Assembly: GCF_023515955.1 (NCBI RefSeq)
Contig: NZ_CP097322.1
Location: forward strand, 5,318,501 to 5,382,500
Reading direction: 5' to 3'
DNA from: Streptomyces sp. RerS4
GTDB taxonomy: Bacteria > Actinomycetota > Actinomycetes > Streptomycetales > Streptomycetaceae
DNA: 64,000 bases
Shown: in pieces, positions 38,975-47,264 of the stretch
Layout: each line of letters begins with the position of its first letter
Position numbering within the stretch: position 1 is the first letter of the stretch
Program-made: the position numbers and the translations under genes
The notes under the pieces: generated by a model
The model's database searches: none
The model's input: only the letters and a program-made list of their open reading frames with translations
What the model was told of the DNA's origin: nothing

Positions 38975-39466
38975 GTGGACAAGCACGATGGTCGTGATGC
39001 CGGAACGATCCGGTTGGACGACCCCTGGTACGACGCCCTGGCCGTGGGCTGGGGCGAGGGCGAGGGCGACGAGACGGTCGCCGCCGGCCCCGCCGCCGAG
39101 GGGCGGACCGCGCCCGGCGCGTCCGACATCTACCTGGAAGTGCAGCGCAGCGCCGCCTTCCAGGAGGTCCGCGGCCGGTACCGAAGGTTCGTCGTCCCCG
39201 CGACCGCCGGTTTCCTCCTCTGGTACATCGCCTACGTGATCGCGGCGACGGCGGCGCCCGACCTGATGGCCCGGCCCGTGTTCGGCGCCGTCAACGTGGC
39301 CCTCCTCGCCGGCCTCGGGCAGTTCCTCACCACCTTCCTGCTGACCTGGGCGTACGCCCGCCACGCACGACTGCGTCGGGACCGGGCGGCCCTCGACCTG
39401 CGCTGGACCGTCTTCGAGCAGGAGCGCGGCCAGGAGCGCGGTCGCGCCCGGGGGGAGGGCCGGTGA
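38975..39466 (+). CDS. DUF485 membrane protein, companion subunit of the solute symporter
   Basis: A 163-residue protein; the first 75 residues are acidic and soluble, then two membrane segments (VPATAGFLLWYIAYVIAATAA and VNVALLAGLGQFLTTFLLTWAYA) with the DUF485 pattern, and a basic tail. DUF485 (YjcH-type) proteins occur next to ActP/MctP symporters. GTG 38975 follows AAGGAGA. The stop overlaps the symporter start by 4 nt (GTGA), indicating translational coupling. Confidence 0.9.
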   Translation: MDKHDGRDAGTIRLDDPWYDALAVGWGEGEGDETVAAGPAAEGRTAPGASDIYLEVQRSAAFQEVRGRYRRFVVPATAGFLLWYIAYVIAATAAPDLMARPVFGAVNVALLAGLGQFLTTFLLTWAYARHARLRRDRAALDLRWTVFEQERGQERGRARGEGR

Positions 39467-41055
39467 ACACCGAACACCAGACCCTGGCGCTGATCCTCTT
39501 CAGCCTCTTCATCGCCGTCACCCTCGGCATCACCACCTGGGTCAGCCGCAACCGGCACGGCTCGGCCGAGGAGTTCTACGCGGGCGGCCGACTCTTCTCC
39601 CCCATGGAGAACGGTTTCGCCATCGCCGGCGACTACATGTCCGCCGCCTCGTTCCTCGGCATCTCCGGACTCATCGCCCTCTTCGGCTACGACGGCCTGC
39701 TGTACTCGGTGGGCTTCCTCGTCGCCTGGCTCCTCGTGCTGTTCCTGGTCGCCGAACTGGTGCGCAACTGCGGTCGCTTCACGCTCGCCGACGTCGTCGC
39801 CGCCCGGATGAGGGAACGGCCGGTGCGGATCGCCGCCGGGACCTCGTCGGTGGTGGTCTCGGTGCTGTACCTGGTGGCGCAGATGGTGGGCGCGGGAAGT
39901 CTGGTGGGCCTGCTGCTCGGCGACTCCGGTCCCGGAGCCCGGACCCTGACCGTCATCGGGGTCGGCGCGCTGATGGTCGTCTACGTCTCCTTCGGCGGGA
40001 TGCGGGCCACCACCTGGATCCAGATCGTGAAGGCCGTCCTGCTGATGGGCGGCGCGATCACGCTGACGGTGCTCGTGCTGGCGCGCTTCCACGGGAACCT
40101 CGACCTGCTGCTCGGCTCCGCCGCCGAGCGCAGCGGACACGGCACCCGGTTCCTGAGTCCCGGCCTGCGGTACGGGGGCGGTTGGACGGCCCGGGTCGAC
40201 TTCATGAGCCTCGGGCTCGCGCTCGTGCTCGGCACGGCCGGGCTGCCGCACATCCTGTCGCGCTTCTACACCGTGCCGACCGCGCGGGCGGCCCGCCGCT
40301 CGGTGGTGTGGGCCATCGCCCTGATCGGCGGTTTCTACCTGATGACCATCGTGCTCGGCTTCGGAGCGGCCGCGCTGGTCGGGCCGGCCGAGGTGAAGGC
40401 GTCCCACGCCTCCGGCAACACGGCGGTACCGCTGCTGGCGGCCCACCTCGGCGGCGGCGCCGGCTCCACCGGCGGCACCGTGCTCTTCGCCCTGGTGGCC
40501 GCGATCGCCTTCGCGACCATCCTCGCGGTGGTCGCCGGGATCACCCTGGCCTCCTCGGCCTCCGTCGCGCACGACCTCTACGCCTCCCTCAAGCGCCGGC
40601 ACGCCCGTCAGCGCGGCGAGGTGGCCGTGGCCCGGATCGCCGCCGTGGGCGTCGGGGCCGTGGCGATCGCCCTGGGGTTGCTCGCCCAGGACCTGAACGT
40701 GGCCTTCCTGGTGGGCCTGGCCTTCGCGGTGGCGGCCTCGGCGAACCTGCCGGCGCTGCTGTACTCGCTCTTCTGGCGGGGGTTCACCACGCGCGGGGCC
40801 GTCTGGTCGGTGTACGGGGGGCTGGTTCCGGCGGTGCTGCTCGTGGTGCTCTCGCCGGTGGTCTCGGGGAGTCCCGAGTCGCTCTTCCCCGGAGTCGACT
40901 TCCAGTACTTCCCCCTCCAGAACCCGGGGATCGTCTCGATCCCGCTCGGCTTCCTCGCGGGCTGGCTGGGCACCGTCACCTCCGGTGAGGAGGCCGACGA
41001 ACGGCGGCACGCCGAGACGGAGGTCCGCTCGTTGACGGGGGCCGGCGCGGTGTGA
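39463..41055 (+). CDS. Sodium/solute symporter, ActP/MctP monocarboxylate type
   Basis: A 530-residue SSS-family transporter with about 13 hydrophobic segments. It has the family stretch EEFYAGGRLFSPMENGFAIAGDYMSAASFLGISGLIALFGYDGL, typical of acetate/monocarboxylate permeases, and GGMRATTWIQIVKAVLL. The pairing with DUF485 supports cation-coupled uptake of acetate, propionate, pyruvate or similar. Start GTG 39463 overlaps the upstream stop. The convergent two-component system 3' to it is a likely regulator. Confidence 0.9.
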   Translation: MNTEHQTLALILFSLFIAVTLGITTWVSRNRHGSAEEFYAGGRLFSPMENGFAIAGDYMSAASFLGISGLIALFGYDGLLYSVGFLVAWLLVLFLVAELVRNCGRFTLADVVAARMRERPVRIAAGTSSVVVSVLYLVAQMVGAGSLVGLLLGDSGPGARTLTVIGVGALMVVYVSFGGMRATTWIQIVKAVLLMGGAITLTVLVLARFHGNLDLLLGSAAERSGHGTRFLSPGLRYGGGWTARVDFMSLGLALVLGTAGLPHILSRFYTVPTARAARRSVVWAIALIGGFYLMTIVLGFGAAALVGPAEVKASHASGNTAVPLLAAHLGGGAGSTGGTVLFALVAAIAFATILAVVAGITLASSASVAHDLYASLKRRHARQRGEVAVARIAAVGVGAVAIALGLLAQDLNVAFLVGLAFAVAASANLPALLYSLFWRGFTTRGAVWSVYGGLVPAVLLVVLSPVVSGSPESLFPGVDFQYFPLQNPGIVSIPLGFLAGWLGTVTSGEEADERRHAETEVRSLTGAGAV

Positions 41056-41104
41056 GGCGCCGGAGCTGCCGGACGCGTGGGACCCGTCCGCGGCCCGGCG
41101 GGCG

Positions 41105-41803
41105 TCAGGATCCGGCCGACGGGACCCAGGCGTAGCGGTGTTCGGGGCGGCCGGTCTCTCCGTAGCGCAAGGCGAGGGTGACGCGGCCGGCGCGGTCGAG
41201 GAGCTTGAGGTAGCGCTGGGCGGTTTGGCGGCTGATGCCGGCGCGGTCGGCGACCTGCTGGGTGGACAGGGGGCCTTCGGCGGTGCGCAGGACCTGGCGG
41301 ACCAGCTCCGCGGTGGTGGGGGAGTGGCCCTTGGGCAGCTCGTTCGGACTGCCGGCGGCGGCGAGGGCGCCGAAGATGCGGTCCACCTCGTCCTGTTCGG
41401 CCTCCCCGCCGGCGGAGAGCGAGCGGCGCAGGGCGGCGTAGGCCTCCAGCTTGGCGCGCAGGCCGGCGAAGGTGAACGGTTTGACCAGGTACTGGAGCGC
41501 GCCCAGGCGCATGGCGGCCTGGACGGTGGCCAGATCGCGGGCGGCCGTGACCATGATCACGTCGGTGTGCCGGCCCTGCTGACGCAGGCGGCGGACGAGG
41601 TCGAGCCCGTTCTCGTCCGGGAGGTAGTGGTCGAGCAGGACGAGATCGACCGGGCGGGCGGCGAGGAACTCCAGCGCCTCGGCGGCGGAATGCGCCTGCC
41701 CGCAGACCCGGAACCCGGGAACCTTCGCCACGTAGGCCGCGTTGATCAGGGCAACACGCATGTCGTCGTCGACGACCAATACGTGGATCGGGGACTCGTT
41801 CAT
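41105..41803 (-). CDS. Response regulator, CitB/DcuR family
   Basis: A 232-residue regulator: receiver domain with phospho-Asp in LVLLDHYLPDENG and conserved Lys in YLVKPFTFAGL, then a wHTH of the CitB/DctR group (PLSTQQVADRAGISRQTAQRYLKLLDRAG). Regulators of this group respond to citrate, fumarate, malate and other carboxylates. It overlaps its kinase by 4 nt (start ATG 41801-41803). It faces the symporter pair convergently, which fits control of carboxylate uptake. Confidence 0.9.
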   Translation of the reverse strand: MNESPIHVLVVDDDMRVALINAAYVAKVPGFRVCGQAHSAAEALEFLAARPVDLVLLDHYLPDENGLDLVRRLRQQGRHTDVIMVTAARDLATVQAAMRLGALQYLVKPFTFAGLRAKLEAYAALRRSLSAGGEAEQDEVDRIFGALAAAGSPNELPKGHSPTTAELVRQVLRTAEGPLSTQQVADRAGISRQTAQRYLKLLDRAGRVTLALRYGETGRPEHRYAWVPSAGS

Positions 41804-43419
41804 CGCAGCGCCTCCGGAAGTACGACGGAGAATTCCGCCCCTCCGTCCTCTGCCTCCCCGGCTCGGGCGCTGCCGCCCTGCCGCTCCGCGAGGCGGCGTA
41901 CGAGGGCGAGGCCGAGCCCGCGCTCGCGGTGGGCCCTGGGCTGCTTCGTCGACCAGCCCTCGGTGAAGATCTCCTCGCGGCGCGCGGCGGGGATGCCCGG
42001 ACCGCTGTCGCGGACCGTCAGGACGGCCGTGCGGCCCCGCGCGCGGATGTCGACCTCGACCAGGGGCGCCGCCGAGCCCACGGCCGCGTCGAGGGCGTTG
42101 TCGACCAGGTTGCCGAGGATCGTCACGAGGCCGCCCGGGTCCACGAGGCGGTCGGGGAGCAGGGCGGCGGGAGCGAGCCGCAGGGGCACGCCCCGCTCGG
42201 CGGCGACGGTGGCCTTGCCCACCAGCAGGGCCGCGAGCAGGGGGTCGTGGATCCTCTCGGTGACCTGCTCGGCGGTGGTGCGGTGCACACCCACGACCTC
42301 GGTCACGAAGGCGACGGCTTCCTCGTGCAGGCCCAGTTCGAGGAGGCCGAGGAGGGTGTGGAGGCGGTTGGCGTGCTCGTGGTCCTGGGCGCGCAGGGCG
42401 TCGATGAGGCCCTTGGTGGAGTCGAGTTCGCGGCCGAGGTGTTCGACCTCGGTGCGGTCGCGCAGGGTGGCGACGGCGCCGCCGTCGGCGGTGGGCATCC
42501 GATTGGCGACCAGGACGCGCGGGCCCTGCACGGTGAGCAGGTCGCGGCCGGTGACGCGGCCGGCCAGGACGTCGCTGGTCCGGCCCGGCCCGAGCACCTC
42601 GTCCAGCGGGCGGCCGGCGAGGGTGGGCGCGGCGTCCGGGGGCAGGCCCAGCAGCCGGGCGGCCTCGTCGTTGACGAGCCGGACCCGGTCGTCCCCGTCG
42701 AGGGCGATCACTCCCTCGCGGATGGAGTGGAGCATCGCCTCGCGCTCGGCGAGGAGGCCGGCGATATCGGAGAAGGCCAGGTCGCGGGTCTGCCGCTGGA
42801 TCCTGCGGGAGAGCAGGTAGGCGGCCAGCGCGCCGACGGCGAGGGCTCCGCCGGCGTAGGCGAGGAGGCTGGGGATGGCGCCCAGGAGTCGGTCGCGCAC
42901 GCCTTCGTAGGCGATGCCGACCGATACCGCGCCGACGATCCGCCCGTCGGGGGCGATCAGGGGGACCTTGCCGCGGGCGGAGCGGCCCAGGGTGCCCTCG
43001 TCGATTTCCATCACCTCGTGGCCGGCGAGGGCCTCACCGGGATCGGTGGAGACGGGCCGGCCGATCCGTTCGGGGTTGGGGTGGGAGTGGCGGATGCCAC
43101 GCGGATCGAGGACGACCACGTACTCCGCCCCGGTCGCCCGGCGGATCCGCTCGGCCGCCGCCTGGACCGGGCCGTCCGGCGTGGGGGCGGTGGCCGCCCG
43201 CAGGTCGGCGGCCACGTTCGGGTCGGCCGCCGTGCTCTGGGCGATGGCGAGCGCGCGCCGCATGGCCTGGTCGTCCAGCTGGGCGCCCAGCGGAGCCAGG
43301 AAGAGCCCCGTGGCCAGCGCGAGGACCCCGGCGGCGAGCGCCAGCTGGGTGAGCAGGATCTGCGAGACGGCCCGCCGGGGCAGGCCGAGGCGCCGAGAGC
43401 TCGTGGGGAGGTACCGCAT
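41800..43419 (-). CDS. Sensor histidine kinase, CitA/DcuS family
   Basis: A 539-residue membrane sensor. An N-terminal helix (ILLTQLALAAGVLALATGLFLAP), a periplasmic sensor domain of about 150 residues with PVSTDPGEAL and GTLGRSARGKVPL as in PASC/dCACHE citrate sensors, and a second helix (LLAYAGGALAVGALAAYLL) come first. Then a PAS domain (IREGVIALDGDDRVRLVNDEAARLLG), the DHEHANRLHTLLGLLELG phosphoacceptor region (His in DHEHANRLH), and an HATPase (NLVDNALDAA, GPGIP, GLGLALV). The start is ATG 43417-43419. Ligand not identifiable. Confidence 0.9.
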   Translation of the reverse strand: MRYLPTSSRRLGLPRRAVSQILLTQLALAAGVLALATGLFLAPLGAQLDDQAMRRALAIAQSTAADPNVAADLRAATAPTPDGPVQAAAERIRRATGAEYVVVLDPRGIRHSHPNPERIGRPVSTDPGEALAGHEVMEIDEGTLGRSARGKVPLIAPDGRIVGAVSVGIAYEGVRDRLLGAIPSLLAYAGGALAVGALAAYLLSRRIQRQTRDLAFSDIAGLLAEREAMLHSIREGVIALDGDDRVRLVNDEAARLLGLPPDAAPTLAGRPLDEVLGPGRTSDVLAGRVTGRDLLTVQGPRVLVANRMPTADGGAVATLRDRTEVEHLGRELDSTKGLIDALRAQDHEHANRLHTLLGLLELGLHEEAVAFVTEVVGVHRTTAEQVTERIHDPLLAALLVGKATVAAERGVPLRLAPAALLPDRLVDPGGLVTILGNLVDNALDAAVGSAAPLVEVDIRARGRTAVLTVRDSGPGIPAARREEIFTEGWSTKQPRAHRERGLGLALVRRLAERQGGSARAGEAEDGGAEFSVVLPEALR

Positions 43420-43753
43420 GACCAGTAACCGTAGGTCGGCGACGCCGGAAGCGGAATGCCTGGCTTCATCCGGCTTGCGGAGTTCGGGTCCGGCGCCGGG
43501 CCAGGTCGCACCGCTCGCCGCGGGTGAGGGCCGGGCGGCGTGGTGCCGTCGATCAGGTGGGAGGGCTCGGCGGAGCGGGAGCGGCGGCGGGCAGGGGCGC
43601 CGTTCGCGCCGTCCCGTCCGGGAGGCGCCGATCGCGGGGACCGCCACGCCCGCGCGGACGTCATGACCCTCCGGTGGGGCAGCCCGCTGTGACCGGCGCC
43701 GCCCGGCCGGTTCCCGTGCCACACCGGCCCCGGCGCCGGCTACGATCGACCGG

Positions 43754-44896
43754 GTGAACAGCAGGCAGCAGCAGCCCGAGCCAACGGTCCCCGTCGTCGT
43801 CCTCTCCGGTTTCCTCGGATCCGGCAAGACCACCGTGCTCAACCACCTCCTCGCCCACCGGGCGGGCACCCGCGTCGGGGTCGTCGTCAACGACTTCGGA
43901 TCGATCGAGATCGACGCGATGTCGGTGGCCGGCCAGGTCGGCGACTCGATGGTCTCCCTCGGCGGCGGCTGCCTGTGCTGCGCGGTCGACGGCAGCGAGC
44001 TCGACGCGTACCTGGAGAAGCTCGCGGCGCCCGTCCACCGGATCGACGTGATCGTCATCGAGGCCAGCGGGCTCGCCGAGCCGCAGGAGATGGTCCGGAT
44101 GCTCGTGGCCAACGAGAACCCGGCGATCCGCTACGGCGGGCTGGTGCAGGTCGTGGACGCGGCCGAGTTCGAGGCGACCCGCGCCCGGCACCCCGAGACC
44201 GACCGCCACCTCGCCGTCGCCGACCTGGTGGTCCTCAACAAGGTCGACCGCGTGGACGCCGCCGAACGTTCCCGCATCGAGGGTGAACTCGCGCGGCTCT
44301 GCGCCCCCGGCACCCCGATCGTCGGCGCCGACCACGGACGCATCGACCCGGAACTCCTCTTCGACCGGCGCCCCTGGACCGAGACCCGCGGCCAGCTCTC
44401 CTTCGAGGACCTGCTCGCGGAAGGCCGGCGGGAGGAGCACGCCCACGACGCGCACGACGCGCACGCCCACGCGCTCTACGAGAGCGTCGAGTTCACCTCC
44501 GACCAGGCGCTGTCCCCGCGCCGTTTCCTCGACTTCCTCGACCGCCGCCCGGCCGGCCTCTACCGGATCAAGGGCTTCGTCTGGTTCGGGGTGCCCGGCC
44601 ACGAGGAGCGCTACGAGATCCACGCGGTCGGCCGCTTCCTGCGCTTCGTCCCCGGCCCCTGGGGGCGGGGCGAGCCCCGCCGCAGCGAGCTGGTCCTGAT
44701 CGGCTCAGGCACGGACGGGCCGGGCCTGCTGCGCGAACTGGAGGCCTGCCGCGAGCCGGCCCCGCACGAACTGCCCCCGGAGACCATGTGGGGCGTCCTG
44801 CGGTATGTACCGAAGCCACCGGCCGAGGCCCCTCAGGACACGGAGGACGACATGGTGGAGGACACGGCGGAGGACACGGCGCGCGACGCCTTCTAG
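43754..44896 (+). CDS. CobW/COG0523-family G3E GTPase, putative metallochaperone
   Basis: A 380-residue P-loop GTPase with GFLGSGKTT, the family CxCC motif GGGCLCCAV, switch region IVIEASGLAEP and NKVD. A histidine-rich insert EEHAHDAHDAHAHALYE near residues 230-246, typical of zinc-handling members, and a CobW C-terminal domain (RIKGFVWFGVPGHEERYEIHAVG) follow. These proteins deliver zinc or cobalt to target enzymes. GTG 43754 gives VNSRQQQPEP. No Zur-box sequence was evident upstream. The acidic tail EDDMVEDTAEDTARDAF is unusual. Confidence 0.9.
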   Translation: MNSRQQQPEPTVPVVVLSGFLGSGKTTVLNHLLAHRAGTRVGVVVNDFGSIEIDAMSVAGQVGDSMVSLGGGCLCCAVDGSELDAYLEKLAAPVHRIDVIVIEASGLAEPQEMVRMLVANENPAIRYGGLVQVVDAAEFEATRARHPETDRHLAVADLVVLNKVDRVDAAERSRIEGELARLCAPGTPIVGADHGRIDPELLFDRRPWTETRGQLSFEDLLAEGRREEHAHDAHDAHAHALYESVEFTSDQALSPRRFLDFLDRRPAGLYRIKGFVWFGVPGHEERYEIHAVGRFLRFVPGPWGRGEPRRSELVLIGSGTDGPGLLRELEACREPAPHELPPETMWGVLRYVPKPPAEAPQDTEDDMVEDTAEDTARDAF

Positions 44897-44908
44897 GAGC
44901 CTCGGGCC

Positions 44909-47136
44909 TCAGGCCACCTCGATGCCGTACTCGCGCAGCAGGTCCTCCAGGCCGCCCCGGTACCCCTTGCCGCCGATCACGAACTTCCAGTCGCCGTTCG
45001 GGCGGCGCCGGAACGAGCCGAGGACCAGGGCCGTCTCGCCCGCGCGGCCGTCGGAGACCTCCAGGCGGTCGAGCTCCCGGCCGTCCGCGTCCAGGAGCCG
45101 GATCCGGGCGTCGGTGAAGCCCGCGAGGTCGGCGTCCGGATTGACCTCCGGGTCGATCGCGGCGACCAGTACCAGGCGGTCGGCGCGCTGCGGCAACGCG
45201 TCGAAGCCGACCTGCACGGCGGCCTTGTCGGGTGCGGAATGCGGGCGGGAGCGGACGGAACCGTCCGGGGTGGCAGGGTTGTTGAAGAAGACGAAGTGGT
45301 CCTCGGTCAGCACCCGGCCGCCCTCGCAGACCAGCGCGCACACGTCGAGCGCGACCGCGCCCGACCAGGACATGCCCAGTACGTTGTGATCGGCGGGCAC
45401 GGGCGGTACGGCGGGTATGGGCGGTACGGCGGGTATGGCCAGTCCGGCGGGTCCGGCAGGTCCTGCGGGTCCGGCCGGTCCCGAGACGAGCGTGGGGTCC
45501 ACCGGTACGGCGACCAGGGTCGGTTCCGCCGCGCGTGGGGCCGGAACGGCGGCGGCGGAGACCGAGCCCCCGCCCAGCCGGCCCCGCAGCCCGTAGCGGT
45601 GCAGCAGTTCCACGAGGTCCGCCCCGGGAACCAACTCCAGCGGCTTGCCGTTGGCAAAGGTGTACGACCCCGGCCCGAAGGACGAGGTGGTGACCAGCAC
45701 CCCCTTGTTCGCCCCCGCGTCCTGGACGGTGCCGTACAGGTCCCGTACCGCCGTCGGCGGCACGGTGTTGCGGTACCGCTTGACCTGCACCACGATCCGC
45801 CCGCCCCGGATCGGGGCCGGGTCCAGCGCCTCGACGTCCACGCCGCCGTCACCCGACCGCTGCGTGGTCACCGCCTCCATGCCCATCGCCCGGAACAGTT
45901 CGGCGACCAGGTTCTCGAAGGCGATCGGGTCCATCGCGAAGAGATCGGGCTCGTCCTCGCCGCCACCCGTGTGCCCGCCGTGGCTCACGACGGCGTCCGC
46001 GCCGCCGACCTCGTCCGGCCTGCGCCCCGCCCGTACGGCCGTCAGTTGATCCGGCCGCGTCGACAGCTGCCCGCGCAGGCCCTCGGTGAGGCAGTCCACC
46101 GCGCTCACCTGCTCCAGCCGCAGCCCGGAGAAGGCCGCCCGCGTGGTCTGCGCCGTGGCCAGGACGATCCGGGCCTCTTGCCCCGTCACCGGATCGTGGT
46201 CGTCCACGAACCCGTTGACCACCACCGAGTCCAGCGCGCCGAACTCGTCCGCCGCGTACAGCTCGCGCAACACCAGCAGCACGCACTGCGCCAGCAGGTC
46301 CCGGTACAGCGCCCGGCGCTGTGTCGCCGGCCGGGCCGTCTCCTTGTCCTGGTCCGTACTCGGCATGTACCGCACGGACTTGGCCTCGGGCACCACCTCG
46401 TACCGGGGCAGCTCCCAGTCCAGGACCAGTTGCCGCGGTCCCGGGTCGTAGGCCGCCGAGACCTGGCGCGGCAGGTCCTGCGGCCAGGCCGTGGAGGCGT
46501 ACAGGGCCGCCGAGAAGTACTCCACCGCCGCGTCGGCATCGCCCGCGCGCAGCGCGTCCGCCAGCTCGACGAGCCCGCTGTTGTGGGCCCGGATCGCGGC
46601 CAGCCGGCCCGCCGCCCACTGGTCGTACTGCTGCCGGTACGCCGCCAGCTGCCGCTGCCGTTCCTGCTCGGCGGCGTGGGCGGCCTGCCAGGCGGCGGTG
46701 TAGCGGTCGTGCGCCTCGCGTTCCGCCTGCGCCCGGCGGTTCGAGCCGAGCCCCCATCCGCCGCTCTGCTGCTGGATCTGCTGGAACTGGTGCGGTTGCG
46801 GCATCGGCACCGGCTGTCCGAGGGGGCCCGGAGCGAAGGGTTCGAGCCGCTCCTCCTGCACCATCGAGGCCATTCGGAACGCGGGCGCCCGGCAGCCCGC
46901 GGCCAGCAGCCCGCGCAGGGCCGCCACCTCCGCGTCGATCCGTTCGGTGCGGCGCGCGGCCTCGGCCTCGCGGTACTGCCGGTAGGCGGCCTGCTGCTCC
47001 CTGCGGCCCCGGGCCGACTCCCGCTCGTGGGCCCGCTGCGGCGCTCGGCCTCGCGCTGTTGCATCAGCCGCGCCCGCTGCTGCTGTCGTTGGGCCTCGGC
47101 CCACACCCCGACCAACCCGCTCGACCGACGACTCAT
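44909..47136 (-). CDS. Mrr-type nuclease fused to a TerD domain, apparent frameshift near the 5' end
   Basis: About 742 residues if the frameshift is corrected. N-terminus MSRRSSGLVGVWAEAQRQQQ (ATG 47134-47136, purine-rich ribosome site) then a Gln/Arg coiled-coil. In the sequence given the frame changes near 47036-47048: the start frame ends in unlike sequence, while the main frame resumes at QRAHERESARGRREQQAAYRQYREAE. One base seems missing. Around residue 400 is an Mrr nuclease domain (MDPIAFENLVAELFRAMG, SGDGGVDVEAL, RIVVQVKRY: the D...QxK core). From about 583 comes TerD (NVLGMSWSGAVALDVCALVC ... DHFVFFNNPATPDGSV ... FRRRPNGDWKFVIGGKGYRGGL). Between them lies a PAG repeat linker. Function is likely stress or DNA-invasion related by inference only. 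Confidence 0.8.
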
Positions 47137-47188
47137 CCGCTGCGCTCTCCCCCCACCGCTTGTACGAGGAAAACACTAGGGGGTGTCC

Positions 47189-47244
47189 GGCCCTGTCAGG
47201 GGCGTCTTCGCCGGGCTGTCCGCGAAGACGCCCCTGACAGGGCC
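47189..47244. terminator. Very long perfect hairpin downstream of parC
   Basis: Two identical 23-bp arms (GGCCCTGTCAGGGGCGTCTTCGC and its complement) surround the 10-nt loop CGGGCTGTCC. Lying between the parC stop and the start of the Mrr-TerD gene, both on the minus strand, it should end parC transcription. Confidence 0.85.
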
Positions 47245-47264
47245 GATGGCGGGAAGAGTCGCGC

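Noticed and set aside
43524..43757. Small plus-strand frame between the kinase and CobW genes
   Set aside because: Arg/Gly/Pro-rich noise typical of non-coding high-GC DNA, with no ribosome site.
44897..44908. Possible terminator between CobW and Mrr-TerD genes
   Set aside because: The 12-bp gap is too short for a hairpin; termination, if any, must lie inside a coding end.
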